Assembly: GCF_001708965.1 (NCBI RefSeq)
Contig: NZ_LVJW01000003.1
Coordinates: 1,302,001-1,366,000, forward strand
Reading direction: 5' to 3'
Source of the DNA: Candidatus Thiodiazotropha endoloripes
Lineage (GTDB): Bacteria; Pseudomonadota; Gammaproteobacteria; Chromatiales; Chromatiaceae
Length of the DNA stretch: 64,000 bases
Shown here one piece after another: positions 18,309 to 26,602 of the stretch. Below the pieces are notes generated by a model. That model ran no database searches. It was not told where the DNA came from and saw nothing but the letters and a program-made list of their open reading frames with translations. The position numbers and the translations under genes are program-made. Each line of letters starts with the position of its first letter. Position 1 is the stretch's first letter.

Positions 18309-18788
18309 CTATTCCTGATTTAACTTTGTAGGGCTATTACAACCGGGTCCGCAATGCCGGTGAGCTTTATGGTGTAGAATCATGCTTTGTAATTTATCCC
18401 GTTGATGCTGTTCAAGATTGTCGCTAAAGTCAGCGAATGCATCGATGAAATCACTGCTGATACTGGCCAGTTGAGCCTGTTTTTGCATCAGCAGGGTATG
18501 AGCTCGTTCCCGGTCGAGGCTTGATTGATTAAGTAGGTCGGCTGCCTCGTTAGCGTACATCTCCCGGTCGCTACGTAAAGTTTCAGCCATTGAAATGATT
18601 TCTACGCGAAACTTGTCCAGGTGAACTCTCTGGTTATCGGAGAGTTCCAAATGTTTATCCAGTCTCTCTGCCATCCAGCCAATTCTTGCCTCTGAGTTAC
18701 TACAAAAGCCCTTGTAGCGTGCAATTGCAACTCCACTGATCAGTAAAAGTACAAGCAAGCTGATGATGATAATTACTGTTTTACTCAT
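18309..18788 (-). CDS. Spy/CpxP-like periplasmic stress protein
   Basis: A 159-residue small protein with an N-terminal hydrophobic anchor or signal (about residues 4-25). It is then almost all helical and charged, containing LSDNQRVHLDKF, a match to the LTxxQ motif of Spy/CpxP proteins. A His/Cys-rich tail (HHKAHRHCGPGCN) could bind metal. The start at 18788 is set by GGAG seven bases upstream; the frame stays open to 18824. Family members act as periplasmic chaperones or feedback inhibitors of a Cpx-type kinase. It lies upstream of, and on the same strand as, the two-component genes, with three phased repeats ahead of it. The metal-binding tail is my reading, not a family hallmark. Confidence 0.85.
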   Translation of the reverse strand: MSKTVIIIISLLVLLLISGVAIARYKGFCSNSEARIGWMAERLDKHLELSDNQRVHLDKFRVEIISMAETLRSDREMYANEAADLLNQSSLDRERAHTLLMQKQAQLASISSDFIDAFADFSDNLEQHQRDKLQSMILHHKAHRHCGPGCNSPTKLNQE

Positions 18789-19348
18789 GATAATCTCCAG
18801 ATAGGTGTTATGAGTTACAGTCAATATTCTGGTTTAAGGCGTGTTAAAGATCCTATCTGAGATGTAACCCGATGTAACAAGTTGTAACGGAAGATTTAGT
18901 CTAGAGGGTGAAAAATTCGTATTTGTAATAGGAATAAAATTCTTAGTCTATAATAATATTTTATGATGAAAGGATTGTTGCCAGATGCAAAGAAACTGAC
19001 CTGGTAGAATATTTAGCTAGTAAATGCTTAGGATTGAATCAATTAGCTGGCTATCTCAGGTGAAAAGTCGCTAGGGTGAGGTATAATTCACATCATGAGT
19101 ATGCCTTTAACCTGTTTTTGCTGCTCATTTTTTAACTGGCAATCCATTGGATCAGGAATGCCGTCGTATCTGGAGCTTGCTGGTTGGCCCAGCCTACTGA
19201 TCATGCAGGAAAAATTGTTGAGAATTGTTATCAGCAAGTGCTTGTGATTGGTTAGAGATACTTGGAGCAGATAGAGATGATCCATTTTGAGATTGCCAGG
19301 TTCAGTACCCGTCTGTCCAGCAATGGCATCTGCCTTGGTAGAAGGTAG
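18789..19348. other. 560-bp intergenic region, divergent promoters
   Basis: The left part is the control region of the Spy-like gene and carries the TGTAAC repeats. The remainder, up to the binding-protein gene at 19349, is AT-rich. It holds only a 65-codon minus-strand frame (19088-19285) without a ribosome site or recognisable features. I see no RNA gene. Confidence 0.5.
18863..18888 (-). promoter_or_regulatory. Triple direct repeat, predicted response-regulator operator
   Basis: TGTAAC occurs at 18863-18868, 18873-18878 and 18883-18888, exactly 10 bp apart, i.e. on one face of the helix. The array lies 75-100 bp upstream of the Spy/CpxP-like start. The layout matches the tandem GTAAA-N5-GTAAA boxes bound by CpxR-type OmpR-family regulators, so this is probably the binding site of the regulator encoded at 17425-18099. 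Confidence 0.65.
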
Positions 19349-20386
19349 ATGGGTAATAAAAAATCCATTCTTGTCGTCTTGATAGCAATTCTAGGGTGTC
19401 TTAGCCCGGTTGCCGCCATACCTTCATCCGAGATAGATAAAGTTTATCGTCTGCTTATTCTGGATTCTCAGGCTGGAAGTCCCTATGAGGATGTTCGAAA
19501 TTCACTCATAGAGACGCTGATGGAAAGAGGTTATCGGCAAGGAGATAACCTGGAGATCACTCATCACTATATCGACAACAGTGTGACTTTGGGTGTGGAT
19601 ATTTTAAAGCGTGAAATAACGGAAAATTATGATGTGGTGTATGTCGGAGGAACAGTAGCCACAATATCAGCTAAAAACGCACTCTTCGAAAGTGATGTGC
19701 CTGTAGTATTTGGTGCACCTACAGATCCTATCGGTATTGGTGTTATTGACAGCTTTGACCAACCGCCAAAAGTGAATTTCACCGGTGTCAGTTATCCTGT
19801 TCCAGTTAAGTCAAGATTTTTGTTCCTACGTCAACTAATGCCTGAATTACGCAGAGTTGGTTTGATCTATGCCGATATGCCTCAGTCTCAAAGTTACAAT
19901 AGATGGATAAAAAGGCTTCTGATGGATGATCCTGCCTTTCATGACATTGAAGTTATTTTTCATCCATTACCGTTGATAACTGGTGATGATGGAGATGAAC
20001 AGATGGCAAAGCTGGCAATCCCCATTATCAAGCAGATGAATAATCAGGTGGATGCTTTTTTAAAGCCCAATGACCAGTTAGGGGCAAGACAGCATTTTGC
20101 AGAGGTTGTCAAAACATACGGAAAAAAGCCGTTGATTGGTCTGGTTAAGAAAGATGTAGTTTCTGAATGGGGTGCGACAGCCGTTGTATTTCCATGTCTG
20201 GAGAGTATGGGACGTCAACTGGGCGAAATGGTATATGAACTGTTTGATGGTGTCCCAATTGAATTTATCGAACCTAAATGGCCTGCGCATTTTGGTTATG
20301 CTGTTGATTTAAATAAAACACAGCAATTTGGAATAAATGTACCGGTAGGTATTTTGCAACTTGCAGGAAAAAATATTATTAGATGA
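19349..20386 (+). CDS. ABC-type periplasmic substrate-binding protein (PF04392-like)
   Basis: A 345-residue exported protein with signal peptide ILVVLIAILGCLSPVAA. Two alpha/beta lobes are recognisable: DVVYVGGTVATISAKNA with VPVVFGAPTDPIGIGV in the first, and LRRVGLIYADMPQSQSY with VDAFLKPNDQLGARQHF in the second. This is the ABC_sub_bind layout of TrpX-like binding proteins. There is no permease or ATPase gene nearby. Instead the next gene encodes a membrane c-di-GMP enzyme, so the protein may deliver a ligand signal to that enzyme rather than feed a transporter (inference). Confidence 0.85.
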   Translation: MGNKKSILVVLIAILGCLSPVAAIPSSEIDKVYRLLILDSQAGSPYEDVRNSLIETLMERGYRQGDNLEITHHYIDNSVTLGVDILKREITENYDVVYVGGTVATISAKNALFESDVPVVFGAPTDPIGIGVIDSFDQPPKVNFTGVSYPVPVKSRFLFLRQLMPELRRVGLIYADMPQSQSYNRWIKRLLMDDPAFHDIEVIFHPLPLITGDDGDEQMAKLAIPIIKQMNNQVDAFLKPNDQLGARQHFAEVVKTYGKKPLIGLVKKDVVSEWGATAVVFPCLESMGRQLGEMVYELFDGVPIEFIEPKWPAHFGYAVDLNKTQQFGINVPVGILQLAGKNIIR

Positions 20387-20414
20387 CTATCTTTAAGGAG
20401 AGCATCTAAAAATC

Positions 20415-20507
20415 ATGAAAATTTTGATTGCTTCATACAATAGATTGCCACGAGTAGACGCTTTGATCTCTGAGTTGGGTTTTTCTATGGCATATATCAG
20501 GGCATAG
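20415..20507 (+). CDS. Possible 30-residue small ORF
   Basis: An ATG at 20415 opens a 30-codon frame (MKILIASYNRLPRVDALIS...) ending TAG, preceded by AAGGAG 14 bases upstream. It lies between the binding protein and the GGDEF-EAL gene. The length and the long spacing make it doubtful. It may be a leader or a remnant, and no family is recognised. Confidence 0.25.
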   Translation: MKILIASYNRLPRVDALISELGFSMAYIRA

Positions 20508-20521
20508 TCAAGTCACTCGTT

Positions 20522-23455
20522 ATGGGTCTAAGTAGAAAAATTCTTATAATCACAATCGGTATACTGGCTATATCACTGTTAGTCAGTTCCATGCTTAATG
20601 TAATTAGCTTTCGAAGTAAGTATACAGATGCATTGTTAACAGGCAGTTTTGGCATCGGATATAGTATTGAAAGCCTGTTAACAGAATTATTGGCTTTAGG
20701 GCTACCGCTCGATTCGCTTTCAGGTATGGATAATAAACTGGTGGAAGTGGTAGAGAAAAATAGTCATATTGCTTATGCCGGTGTAACAGATGAGCTGGGC
20801 ATTGTGCTTTTCCATAGCGATAACAGTTTAGTCGGACATCACTTTGCGGATTCGGTAGCACGAAAAATTCTCAACGAGAAGAGACCAATATGGCAGATTT
20901 ATGATCGATTTGATGGTGAAAGATATTATGATGTTTCAATACCGCTGTTTGATCATGATAAAAATTATGTCGGTGTTGTAAGGCTCGGGTTTCTATCGTC
21001 TATTGTTGATCGAAAGGTGGAAGAGGCGATCGCGCAAATAATAATCAATGTTCTGGTTACCTTCCTTGTTATAGCAATTTTGCTTAATCTGTTTTTACGA
21101 CGTTCTGTCATTGATCCAGTTAAACAGCTTTCTGGGTATGCCGAATCCATTGCTAATGGAAAATTTGATTCTGAATCAACAATTCGCAGTAAAGATGAGG
21201 TTGGAAGGCTGTCGTATTCATTGCATGAAATGGGTGGAATTCTACAAAAACAGATAAAAGAACTGAAAAAATCCGGGCGTGAACTGGAACAACGTATTGA
21301 GGTACGAACTCAAGAGTTGGCCGATATCAATCAGGATCTGAAAAAGAGTAACGATGGACTCAGTGAAGCTCTAGAGAGAGAAAAAAAACTATCCGATGCG
21401 CTTAGAAACAGTGAAGAGCGCTTCAGGATGTTGTTCGAAAAAAGCAAAGCGATCATGTTAACGATTGATCCAGGAAATGGTGCAATTCTTGCCGCAAATC
21501 ATGCTGCAGAAATCTACTACGGTTACTATATCGAGCAATTGTTAAAGATGAATATCGGTGATATCAACGTGTTGACCGATACTGAAATAGCCCATGAGAT
21601 GGATTTGGCAGAACGTGAAGAAAGAAATCATTTCTACTTTCAACACGCATTGGCAAGTGGTGAGATTCGAGACGTTGAAGTGCACTCAGGTCCGATAGAC
21701 TGGGGAGGCAAACAAGTACTTTACTCAATAATCCACGATATTACCGATAGAAAAAAGGCCGAAGCTGAGTTAGACAGAATCGCACATTATGACTCTTTGA
21801 CCGGACTTCCAAACCGCCTCTTGAAGTCAGATCGATTGAATCAGGCCATTGTAAGAGCGAAAAGAAGGGGGAGCCTGGTGGCCGTCTGTTATCTGGACCT
21901 CGACGGCTTCAAACCAATAAATGATACATATGGTCATGACACTGGAGATTTGGTGCTTGTTGAAGTCGCCCAACGATTGGAACATACCGTCAGAGGCGGA
22001 GATACTGTCTCAAGAATAGGTGGTGATGAATTTGTCATTATATTGACGGAGCTTGAAAGCCAGGACGGTTGTGAATTCATTCTGCAACGTGTAATGCAGG
22101 TGATTGAAGAGCCCATAATACTTCAGGATGTAGAATTAGTTGTATCCGCCAGTATCGGTTATACACTTTATCCTTCAGATGATTCAGATGCGGATTTGCT
22201 GCTAAGACATGCTGATCAAGCCATGTATGTGGCAAAGGAACGGGGTAAGAGCTGTATCCATCTGTTCGATCCAGAACAGGATCGACAAGTGAAAGCCTAT
22301 CGTGAAAACTATGAACGTCTGCAAGAAGCCATTTTAAATGGTGAATTTGTCCTCTATTATCAGCCAAAAGTTAATATGTACAATGGTCAGGTAATTGGTA
22401 TGGAGGCTTTATTGAGATGGATGCATCCAGAGCAGGGTATGCTTGCACCGGGGTCATTCCTGCACATCCTGACGGATACTGATCTGGAGATAGAGTTGGG
22501 GAGATGGGTAATAGACAGGGCACTGAAGCAATTGCAAGTATGGCAATCCAAAGGAATGGACTTAAGCGTGAGTGTAAATATCGGCCCGCATCATCTTCAA
22601 CATTCCGGATTTGTTCATCATGTTAAGGAAGCGCTTATAAATTACGACTCTGTGGCTGCGAACAAATTAGAGCTTGAGATTTTGGAGACAACTTCCATCG
22701 AGGATTTAAGCCGTATAATTCAACCTTTGTTACATTGTCAGGAAATGGGTGTTCAGATAACCCTGGATGATTTTGGTACTGGTTATTCCTCACTGACCTA
22801 TTTTCATCGTTTACCTGTTAACACGCTAAAGATTGATCAAAGTTTTGTGTGTGATATGTTGGAGGATCCTCAAGACTTGGCCATAGTCGAGAGTGTCGTT
22901 AGGTTGGCACTAGCCTTTCATCATCCGGTAATTGCTGAAGGAGTTGAAAGTATTGAACATGGAGCTGCCTTATTACGGCTTGGATGTCAGTTGGGACAGG
23001 GCTATGGTATCGCAAGACCCATGCCTGCCGAGAGTGTAGCGAACTGGATAGAGCAATGGCATGACGACACAGATTGGCAAAATTTAAAAAAGAGACTTGA
23101 GATTGATAGTAATACTGATATCAAAACAGTAATTGCTTCCCATCAACAGTGGTTATCACAATCTATTGAAACAATAACCAACACTGAATCCCATTCCAAT
23201 TGGATATTTTCGGACAGTAACAGTTGTTCCTTTGGTCGTTGGTTCCACGGCGCTGGATATTTCAAGTATGGTCATTTAGAGCAGTATGGAAAACTCAGAA
23301 AGTGCCACGAACATATACATCTCTTGGTGGAGGAGTTGAATGAACTCTCAAACAGTGGTCAGCAGGAGCGTATGCTGCAAAAATTGGATGAGCTAAATGC
23401 AATGCATGACCAATTCGTCAATCAATTACAGAAGCTACTCTCAAAAATCGATTGA
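20522..23455 (+). CDS. Membrane HAMP-PAS-GGDEF-EAL protein with C-terminal CZB domain
   Basis: A 977-residue protein. Helix one is at about residues 7-28, a periplasmic Cache-like sensor follows to 170, and helix two is at about 174-195. HAMP (about 196-250), a coiled coil (about 245-298), PAS (about 300-415), GGDEF (about 425-585) and EAL (about 600-850) come next. The GGDEF site is intact with an RGGD inhibitory site. The EAL domain keeps EALLRW, LDDFGTGYSS and AEGVES. The last about 95 residues form a chemoreceptor zinc-binding (CZB) domain with the expected ligands: SHQQW, SCSFGRW and CHEHIH. CZB domains bind zinc and inhibit the cyclase DgcZ in E. coli, so zinc or oxidant control of c-di-GMP is likely. 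It is probably co-transcribed with the binding protein upstream. Confidence 0.92.
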   Translation: MGLSRKILIITIGILAISLLVSSMLNVISFRSKYTDALLTGSFGIGYSIESLLTELLALGLPLDSLSGMDNKLVEVVEKNSHIAYAGVTDELGIVLFHSDNSLVGHHFADSVARKILNEKRPIWQIYDRFDGERYYDVSIPLFDHDKNYVGVVRLGFLSSIVDRKVEEAIAQIIINVLVTFLVIAILLNLFLRRSVIDPVKQLSGYAESIANGKFDSESTIRSKDEVGRLSYSLHEMGGILQKQIKELKKSGRELEQRIEVRTQELADINQDLKKSNDGLSEALEREKKLSDALRNSEERFRMLFEKSKAIMLTIDPGNGAILAANHAAEIYYGYYIEQLLKMNIGDINVLTDTEIAHEMDLAEREERNHFYFQHALASGEIRDVEVHSGPIDWGGKQVLYSIIHDITDRKKAEAELDRIAHYDSLTGLPNRLLKSDRLNQAIVRAKRRGSLVAVCYLDLDGFKPINDTYGHDTGDLVLVEVAQRLEHTVRGGDTVSRIGGDEFVIILTELESQDGCEFILQRVMQVIEEPIILQDVELVVSASIGYTLYPSDDSDADLLLRHADQAMYVAKERGKSCIHLFDPEQDRQVKAYRENYERLQEAILNGEFVLYYQPKVNMYNGQVIGMEALLRWMHPEQGMLAPGSFLHILTDTDLEIELGRWVIDRALKQLQVWQSKGMDLSVSVNIGPHHLQHSGFVHHVKEALINYDSVAANKLELEILETTSIEDLSRIIQPLLHCQEMGVQITLDDFGTGYSSLTYFHRLPVNTLKIDQSFVCDMLEDPQDLAIVESVVRLALAFHHPVIAEGVESIEHGAALLRLGCQLGQGYGIARPMPAESVANWIEQWHDDTDWQNLKKRLEIDSNTDIKTVIASHQQWLSQSIETITNTESHSNWIFSDSNSCSFGRWFHGAGYFKYGHLEQYGKLRKCHEHIHLLVEELNELSNSGQQERMLQKLDELNAMHDQFVNQLQKLLSKID

Positions 23456-23548
23456 ATATATTGTGTATATCTTGATGTCTCTTACTAATTGTTTGTTTTT
23501 AAAGTCAGTCTTATATGACGGTTTTAGTTTTATACTAGGTGGAAATTA

Positions 23549-24310
23549 ATGGATTACGATAGGCGATTTTCCGGTATTTTACGCTTATACGGAAAACGGG
23601 GGTTTGATTTTATACGTGGTTCAAATATAGCTGTAGTTGGTGTCGGCGGTGTTGGTTCATGGGCAGTTGAAGGACTGGCTAGAAGCGGGATAGGTAACAT
23701 AAGCCTGTATGATATGGATCACGTAGCAGAATCCAACATCAATCGACAACTTTCGGCATTAGAGAGTGAGCTGGGTAAAGCAAAAGTCAAAGTTCTTGCA
23801 CAAAGGGTGGAGCAGATTAATTCGGAATGTAGGGTCAATGCAATTGAAGAGTTCGTTGAGGAGAAAAATCTACAACAGTTAATTGGAAATGAGTTCAACT
23901 ATGTAATTGACTGTATCGATAACTACCGAACCAAAGCTGCTTTAGTTGCTTATTGTAAATCAAAAAAAATACCAATAATTACCGTTGGTGCTGCTGGTGG
24001 ACAAATCGATCCTCTAAAAATTCGTAAAATAGATTTAAGTCGCAGCGAACAGGATCCATTACTATCAAAAACAAGAAAGCTTCTTAGACAGAATTATAAT
24101 TTTTCTACTAATTTGAAGCGGCGATTTGGTGTGCCATGTGTATATTCTACTGAGCACCAGAGCGCACCTGTTGACTTAACATGTTTGGATAGTGATAAAG
24201 GATTTCAGAGTGATTTGAATTGTGCTGGTTATGGTTCTGTAATGACAGTAACAGCAACTTTTGGGTTGGTTGCTGTCTCCCATGTGCTGAGTTATTTAGC
24301 TGAAAAATAG
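23549..24310 (+). CDS. tcdA: tRNA threonylcarbamoyladenosine dehydratase
   Basis: A 253-residue E1-like (ThiF/MoeB) enzyme. The ATP-binding glycine loop GVGGVGS is at residues 31-37, DMD at 55-57, ESNINRQ at 61-67 and the Cys-containing DCIDN segment near 131. A late LNCAGYGS helix region completes the TcdA/CsdL pattern. TcdA cyclises t6A37 of tRNA to ct6A using ATP. The start at 23549 has an AGGTGG ribosome site seven bases upstream. It converges on the methyltransferase gene with a one-base gap. No csd genes are adjacent. Confidence 0.92.
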   Translation: MDYDRRFSGILRLYGKRGFDFIRGSNIAVVGVGGVGSWAVEGLARSGIGNISLYDMDHVAESNINRQLSALESELGKAKVKVLAQRVEQINSECRVNAIEEFVEEKNLQQLIGNEFNYVIDCIDNYRTKAALVAYCKSKKIPIITVGAAGGQIDPLKIRKIDLSRSEQDPLLSKTRKLLRQNYNFSTNLKRRFGVPCVYSTEHQSAPVDLTCLDSDKGFQSDLNCAGYGSVMTVTATFGLVAVSHVLSYLAEK

Positions 24311-24311
24311 A

Positions 24312-24908
24312 TTATTTGTGAAACTTTTGTGCCATTGCGACAGTATAGGTTTTACCTTGTTTCAGTTTTTTATAGTCTCCAAAAATATCATTTAGGTTAC
24401 GTTTCATGTATTGACGCAATCCATTAATAGTGACTACATAAAGTTTACCCCCTGAATTCAGTCTTGTGTATGCGTCATATAGAATCAGCGATAACATCTC
24501 TTTACCTACCTTGGCTGGAATATTCGAAGCGATTACATCAAATTTAGCTTTAGGGTCTATATGATCAAATGCATTGCTTAAAACCGCCTTTGCATTATTT
24601 AGATTGTTACGTACAGCGTTGGCATTAGCGTACTCAACTGCCATAAAGTCCTTATCTACTAAGAGAGTTTTGCCTTGATAGGCGCGCCGTGCCATATATA
24701 AACCGATAGGCCCATATCCGCATCCCAGGTCGAGGCAACTATCGCCAGGTTCGATCTCAAGAAGGTTAACCAAGAGTTGTGTACCAACATCAATTTCCTT
24801 GGGAGAAAATATACCCCAAGTGGAGTGAAAGATAAGATGCTCACCCGCTAAGTCGGTAGAAAATACGATATCCTTTCTAAGTTTATCCAGTTTGCTACTA
24901 TCTTGCAT
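24312..24908 (-). CDS. Class I SAM methyltransferase, RsmC/MTS-like
   Basis: A 198-residue methyltransferase small domain: FSTDLAGEHLIFHSTWGIFSPKEIDVGTQLL leads to motif I DLGCGYG at residues 60-66. The catalytic-position tetrapeptide is NIPA (129-132) instead of the NPPF/NPPY usual for RsmC-like rRNA guanine methyltransferases. Length equals the MTS domain alone, without the N-terminal half of RsmC. It probably methylates RNA or a small molecule; the NIPA variant leaves the target open. It converges on tcdA. Confidence 0.85.
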   Translation of the reverse strand: MQDSSKLDKLRKDIVFSTDLAGEHLIFHSTWGIFSPKEIDVGTQLLVNLLEIEPGDSCLDLGCGYGPIGLYMARRAYQGKTLLVDKDFMAVEYANANAVRNNLNNAKAVLSNAFDHIDPKAKFDVIASNIPAKVGKEMLSLILYDAYTRLNSGGKLYVVTINGLRQYMKRNLNDIFGDYKKLKQGKTYTVAMAQKFHK

Positions 24909-24986
24909 ACGAAGCTAATTGTAAGTTGATATTGTCGAAAGTGAAGTTTATAACAGAGGAGTTAAGGATGCTATCTATAATTTATT

Positions 24987-25613
24987 TCAGCTACTGATAT
25001 CGAAGATTGATTCCAGTATGGTATTTGCATCATTGTAATCAATTGGAATCGGCCAGTAACTACCGTCTATTTCTAATACAAGTGAAGGGAAGCTGTATAC
25101 ACCCATCGTTCTACATTGTCCGATTTCTTTATGGAGTTGATTGGCTGTGACATCACTGCGAAAAACCTTTGAAAACTGACTGCCGTTGATTCCGATATTC
25201 ATAGCCAGGTTTTCCAGTGTGTGATAATCAGAAGGGTTCATCGCGTTTAAATAATAAGCCTGTTGAATAGCGTAGATCATCTCATCTTCTTTTGACGAGT
25301 CGATCTCTCTTGCTGCGATGACAGACCTACAGGCAGGATATGTTGAGCGACGTGGTGTATTCTTCCTCCAGAAATCGTAATTGAAATCAGTGCCTGGTAT
25401 TTTGGACTGGATTGTTTTCCAGGTTCCCTCTATTTTTCTACGCAAGTTGACGTCCATCGGTAGGTCAGAATCAGGTGCTAAACCACCTAAAAGGTATCTG
25501 GAAGATATTTCTGAAGGTAAATTATTTAACAATCGGTGGAGAGTGGGGCGGAATGCCCAGCACCAACTGCACATAGGATCATGTATATAATATAATTGTC
25601 GTTTCAAACTCAT
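24987..25613 (-). CDS. DsbA-family thioredoxin-fold protein (cytoplasmic type)
   Basis: A 208-residue protein with no signal peptide. The active-site CSWC lies at residues 15-18 (HDPMCSWCW), followed by a long helical insertion and a cis-Pro-type segment (YSFPSLVLEIDG) near the C-terminus. This is the DsbA/FrnE-like pattern of cytoplasmic thiol oxidoreductases or 2-hydroxychromene-carboxylate isomerase relatives. The substrate is unknown. It lies 78 bp upstream of the methyltransferase gene on the same strand and may share its transcript. The local sequence is more AT-rich than the 48-64 kb region. Confidence 0.85.
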   Translation of the reverse strand: MSLKRQLYYIHDPMCSWCWAFRPTLHRLLNNLPSEISSRYLLGGLAPDSDLPMDVNLRRKIEGTWKTIQSKIPGTDFNYDFWRKNTPRRSTYPACRSVIAAREIDSSKEDEMIYAIQQAYYLNAMNPSDYHTLENLAMNIGINGSQFSKVFRSDVTANQLHKEIGQCRTMGVYSFPSLVLEIDGSYWPIPIDYNDANTILESIFDISS

Positions 25614-25842
25614 TTATTTTGAGAGAGTATTCTGATAAGTGCTCTTGGTTATAGTCAGTCAAGGATAATATGTATGGACGAAGTATCATAAATGATTATA
25701 GTATAAGCTCAATCAGAGTGCCGTTGGGTTTATTTCATATATGAGTGATCATTAAGCATAGATAGTTAAATAACTAAAAACCGGAATTAAGGATAATTGT
25801 AAAATAGTATAAAAATAACAGTGAGTGGTTAGAAAGGTCGGT

Positions 25843-26352
25843 ATGAAATCAAGGACGAAATTCATAGTCATTATAATAATGTCATTTGTGCCTATAGCAG
25901 TAAATTCATCAGAAAAACATTGGCTCTCATTGGAAAGTGATGGTCTGTATATCCTTAAACTGTATGGATTGCCAAAAGGTGACTATATCACGGTCAATCT
26001 ATTCTCTAGTGCTGTTAATGATAAGCAGACAGCAGCGAAGCAGTTTTTTACTTACACGGACAAAGACAAAAAAAGACTAATCAGAATAGATGCTCAGTAC
26101 CATGTTCAACTGACAACAATACCGGGGTTGTCGGTAATAACAACAATGAGGCGATCCACTGATCAACTCGGTAAGTCGATACTTGTCCACTACCAGGCTT
26201 TTTATTTAGAAAACAAAAAGCAGATCTGGTACGTGAGAACAGAGTTAAACGATAGTTTGAGCTTATTGACTCAAAATTACAGTAAGATATTGGATCATGC
26301 ATTTATAATAATGCAAATCAATAAAAATAGAGATGTGAATAACAATGGATAA
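25843..26352 (+). CDS. Hypothetical exported protein
   Basis: A 169-residue protein that I do not recognise. The N-terminus (MKSRTKFIVIIIMSFVPIAVNS) is a signal peptide. The mature part is a mix of short strands and charged residues without cysteine, so a small periplasmic beta-rich protein is likely. ATG 25843 is chosen over the GTG at 25825 because GAAAGG precedes it at normal spacing and the signal peptide starts there. It sits in the AT-rich stretch just before the insertion sequence, which suggests acquired or fast-evolving DNA. Confidence 0.6.
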   Translation: MKSRTKFIVIIIMSFVPIAVNSSEKHWLSLESDGLYILKLYGLPKGDYITVNLFSSAVNDKQTAAKQFFTYTDKDKKRLIRIDAQYHVQLTTIPGLSVITTMRRSTDQLGKSILVHYQAFYLENKKQIWYVRTELNDSLSLLTQNYSKILDHAFIIMQINKNRDVNNNG

Positions 26353-26418
26353 TATAATATGATAAATTATAAGTGATCAATAAGACATTGTATTATAAAG
26401 ATAAGCTTCGGAGTAGGT

Positions 26419-26592
26419 GTGTTAAAAGCAGCGCTGTTAACTAAAATTGCATTTTGGATGACCGTCCTTGGTATTTTTGCGTTGATCACTCCAAATCCTG
26501 CCTGGCCAGAGTGGCTGGCTAGAATGGTTCTCTCAACCGGAATTGCTCTCGGCTTGGTTACAATAGGATTATCTTGGTGGAAAAGAAGATAG
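26419..26592 (+). CDS. Small two-helix membrane protein, GTG start
   Basis: A 57-residue frame starting with GTG at 26419, with CGGAG six bases upstream. It encodes two hydrophobic helices (about residues 5-22 and 34-52) joined by NPAWPEW and ends with a basic KRR tail, a typical layout for a small inner-membrane protein. I do not recognise the family. The IS element begins only 11 bp after the stop codon. Confidence 0.55.
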   Translation: MLKAALLTKIAFWMTVLGIFALITPNPAWPEWLARMVLSTGIALGLVTIGLSWWKRR

Positions 26593-26602
26593 GTCGATTA
26601 GT

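Noticed and set aside
19088-19285. 65-codon minus-strand frame in the gap before the binding protein
   Set aside because: No ribosome site, no domain features, and composition is like the surrounding non-coding DNA.
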